Below are positions 62,254 through 64,000 of a stretch of DNA of 64,000 bases, one piece after another. Under the pieces are notes generated by a model. The model was not told the origin of the DNA. It saw only the letters and a program-made list of their open reading frames with translations, and did no database searches. Origin of the DNA: Hyphomonas sediminis (GTDB lineage: Bacteria > Pseudomonadota > Alphaproteobacteria > Caulobacterales > Hyphomonadaceae). The stretch spans positions 3,100,001-3,164,000 of the forward strand of contig NZ_JAIEZP010000001.1 in the NCBI RefSeq assembly GCF_019679475.1, in the 5' to 3' direction. Made by a program: the position numbers and the translations under genes. Numbering within the stretch: the stretch's first letter is position 1; the number at the start of each line of letters is the position of its first letter.

Positions 62254-63908
62254 TGTCAGCAGGCGGATCGGATCGGCGGATTGTCCGCTGCGCCATCTAC
62301 ACGCGCAAGTCCAGCGAGGAAGGTCTCGACCAGGCCTTCAACTCGCTCGACGCGCAGAGGGAGGCCTGCGAAGCGTATATCGCCAGCCAACGACATGAAG
62401 GCTGGAAGCTGATCCCTGCGCATTATGATGATGGTGGGCTTTCCGGCGGAACACTCGAGCGTCCGGCCCTAACCCAGCTCCTGGAAGACATCGATACGGG
62501 CAAGATTGACCTTGTTGTCGTCTACAAGATCGACCGACTGACGCGCTCGCTCGCTGACTTCGCCAAGCTGGTGGATAGATTCGATGCAGCCGGCTGCTCT
62601 TTCGTTTCGGTCACGCAAGCGTTCAACACCTCCACCAGCATGGGAAGGCTGACCCTCAACGTACTGCTCTCATTTGCCCAGTTCGAACGAGAAGTGACCG
62701 CTGAGCGTATTCGGGACAAGATTTCAGCATCCAAGAAAAAGGGTTACTGGATGGGCGGCTTGCCACCGCTCGGCTACGAACCCCATCCTGATTCTCTAAC
62801 CCGCACCCTGGTGATCAATTCTCCCGAAGCAGACATCGTCCGGGAATTGTTCCAGCTTTACGATGCGATTGGCTGCGTCCGGCTGGTCGAGGCGGAAGCG
62901 GCGCGCCGAGGCTACCGAACCAAATCACGGACCTTCAGCAATGACCGACACGTAGGCGGCAAACCGCTCAGGCGTGGCCACATTCATTTCCTTTTGCGCA
63001 ATCCAATTTATGTTGGCCGCATTCGTCACAAGCGGGAAGTCCACGACGGTTTACATGAGCCGCTCATCGAGGAGGCGCTGTGGGACCGGGTTCAGGCAAA
63101 GCTCGGCGCGCAGGATAAGCCTGGCCGGCGAAGCGCATCTGGCAATCGCCCCTTACTGACTGGGAAGCTGGTCGATGAAACCGGCGATCGGCTTACGCCG
63201 ACTCATGCGAGCAAAGGCCCTCGGCGTTATCGCTACTATGTGTCGTCTCGCCTTCTCGAAGGCAGAGGCAAGCGCGCCGATGGCTGGCGCCTGCCCGCCA
63301 AGCAGCTCGAGACCCAGCTTGCCCAGGCTGTCAGCGAGTATCTCATCACCGCCGGAGCTCAGATACTCCACAGCCCCACTACGACACTTATTGAACAAAT
63401 TATGCCCCAATTGACGTCGATCTCGGGCCCTGAGCGCCTAGAGCTCATCAAACGATGCCAAATATCCCAAGGGCGACTCGAGCTGGAAATCTCGGCGAAG
63501 TCTCTAGCAGATCGGCTGAGTGTGCAGGAATCCGATCTGGCTGCATCTTCCCTCAGCTTCACCTCGCCCTTTCAGATCAAGCGCCGCGGCGTCGAAGCCC
63601 GCCTCATCATCGGCGGCATGGCGCCCCGAACGGATGAAACATTGATCCGCGCCATTGCGCTGGCGCATGCTTGGGCAACAGAGCTTCGCGCGGGAACATC
63701 TATGACGACCCTCGCCGAGCGCCGCAACTGTACGCCAGCCTTCATTCGACAGCGCCTGCCACTCGCGTTTCTCTCCCCCAAGATTACTGAGGCTATCCTC
63801 GCAGGTCGCCAGCCTCACGACCTGACGCTCACCAAGCTGATCACCCATCCTATTCCGCTCGACTGGGATGATCAGTGGGCAGAACTCGGCTTTTCAGCTA
63901 GCGCCTGA
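62253..63908 (+). CDS. Large serine recombinase (right-hand element)
   Basis: A 551-residue recombinase. The resolvase domain has the catalytic Ser in IYTRKSSEEGLDQAFNSLDA and the VVYKIDRLTRSLADFAKLVD and FEREVTAERIRDKISASKKK segments. The recombinase domain follows (GYWMGGLPPLGYEPHPDSLT, then LLRNPIYVGRIRHKREVHDG). The ribbon region LLTGKLVDETGDRLTPTHAS lacks the zinc cysteines, as in many alphaproteobacterial relatives. The C-terminus is helical and ends just before a TTCCCTG repeat array. It probably moves the element containing the ParB-methyltransferase-terminase genes and Gabija. Confidence 0.92.
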   Translation: MSAGGSDRRIVRCAIYTRKSSEEGLDQAFNSLDAQREACEAYIASQRHEGWKLIPAHYDDGGLSGGTLERPALTQLLEDIDTGKIDLVVVYKIDRLTRSLADFAKLVDRFDAAGCSFVSVTQAFNTSTSMGRLTLNVLLSFAQFEREVTAERIRDKISASKKKGYWMGGLPPLGYEPHPDSLTRTLVINSPEADIVRELFQLYDAIGCVRLVEAEAARRGYRTKSRTFSNDRHVGGKPLRRGHIHFLLRNPIYVGRIRHKREVHDGLHEPLIEEALWDRVQAKLGAQDKPGRRSASGNRPLLTGKLVDETGDRLTPTHASKGPRRYRYYVSSRLLEGRGKRADGWRLPAKQLETQLAQAVSEYLITAGAQILHSPTTTLIEQIMPQLTSISGPERLELIKRCQISQGRLELEISAKSLADRLSVQESDLAASSLSFTSPFQIKRRGVEARLIIGGMAPRTDETLIRAIALAHAWATELRAGTSMTTLAERRNCTPAFIRQRLPLAFLSPKITEAILAGRQPHDLTLTKLITHPIPLDWDDQWAELGFSASA

Positions 63909-63921
63909 TACCGCCAAATCA

Positions 63922-63987
63922 TTCCCTGCTTTTGCAAAGGTCTTCCCTGTTTGGGCCGGGAAAATTCCCTGTTCCACGTTTAGGGAA
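63922..63987. repeat. TTCCCTG repeat array downstream of recombinase
   Basis: TTCCCTG occurs at 63922, 63943 and 63965, spaced 21 and 22 bp (two helical turns). It is followed by the inverted half AGGGAA at 63982-63987. The array starts 13 bp after the recombinase stop. It is a candidate attachment site, recombinase accessory site or element origin. I recall similar runs after this recombinase type in alphaproteobacteria, but cannot confirm it here. Confidence 0.7.
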
Positions 63988-64000
63988 TTTGCGCGCATCG

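Overview
The window looks like an accessory region of an alphaproteobacterial chromosome or large plasmid. The pointers are RepB/ParB-type partition proteins, a CcrM-like beta-class methyltransferase fused to ParB, the DUF3489-DUF2924-serine recombinase module and high GC outside the islands. The exact genus cannot be read from the sequence. No CRISPR array was recognised, and no rRNA or tRNA gene was recognised by eye.

Layout. (1) 1-10 kb: transport genes reshuffled by insertion sequences. They comprise the end of a heavy-metal RND pump with a DUF3240 protein and a TolC-like channel; a dabA remnant-cysD-DUF6671 operon lying between two IS6-family copies; and a HlyD-like adaptor cut by the second IS6 copy, followed by two ABC-2 permeases. 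(2) 9.7-10.95 kb: a truncated IS21-family element abutting a truncated IS3-family element. (3) 11-16.8 kb: AT-richer genes: a RyR-domain protein, a two-TM/double-Rossmann/RyR protein, a divergent TIR-4TM protein, a frameshifted propeller-like gene and an IS6 scrap. (4) 16.9-21.4 kb: a DUF4062-STAND-WD40 protein with 14 very similar WD40 repeats. (5) 21.7-25.5 kb: an HTH protein and an overlapping serine recombinase-RepB-RepB cassette.

(6) 25.5-44.8 kb: a dense nucleic-acid defence block. It holds a DnaQ-like/RecQ/UvrD fusion helicase, a ScoMcrA-like SRA-HNH nuclease, an XRE regulator, a YhaN/YhaO (Rad50/Mre11-like) pair, a giant DUF4011 helicase-nuclease, a DUF5677 protein and an AlbA_2 protein. 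(7) 44.8-52.9 kb: a type III restriction-modification locus (Res, Mod) with a UvrD/AddB-like helicase-nuclease, preceded by a small controller-type regulator and a matching C-box palindrome. (8) 53-64 kb: a second mobile module with ParB-methyltransferase, DUF5681 and terminase large subunit on the left, and DUF3489, DUF2924 and serine recombinase on the right. A Gabija-like GajA/GajB pair sits between, and a TTCCCTG repeat array follows the recombinase.

Taken together, this is a large defence island built by at least two recombinase-bearing elements plus IS activity. The least conventional parts are the TIR/RyR-channel divergon, the recombinase-RepB-RepB cassette, the SRA-HNH plus triple-fusion helicase operon, and the capsid-less terminase element carrying Gabija. 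Functional statements are inferred from motifs and family knowledge; nothing was searched against a database.
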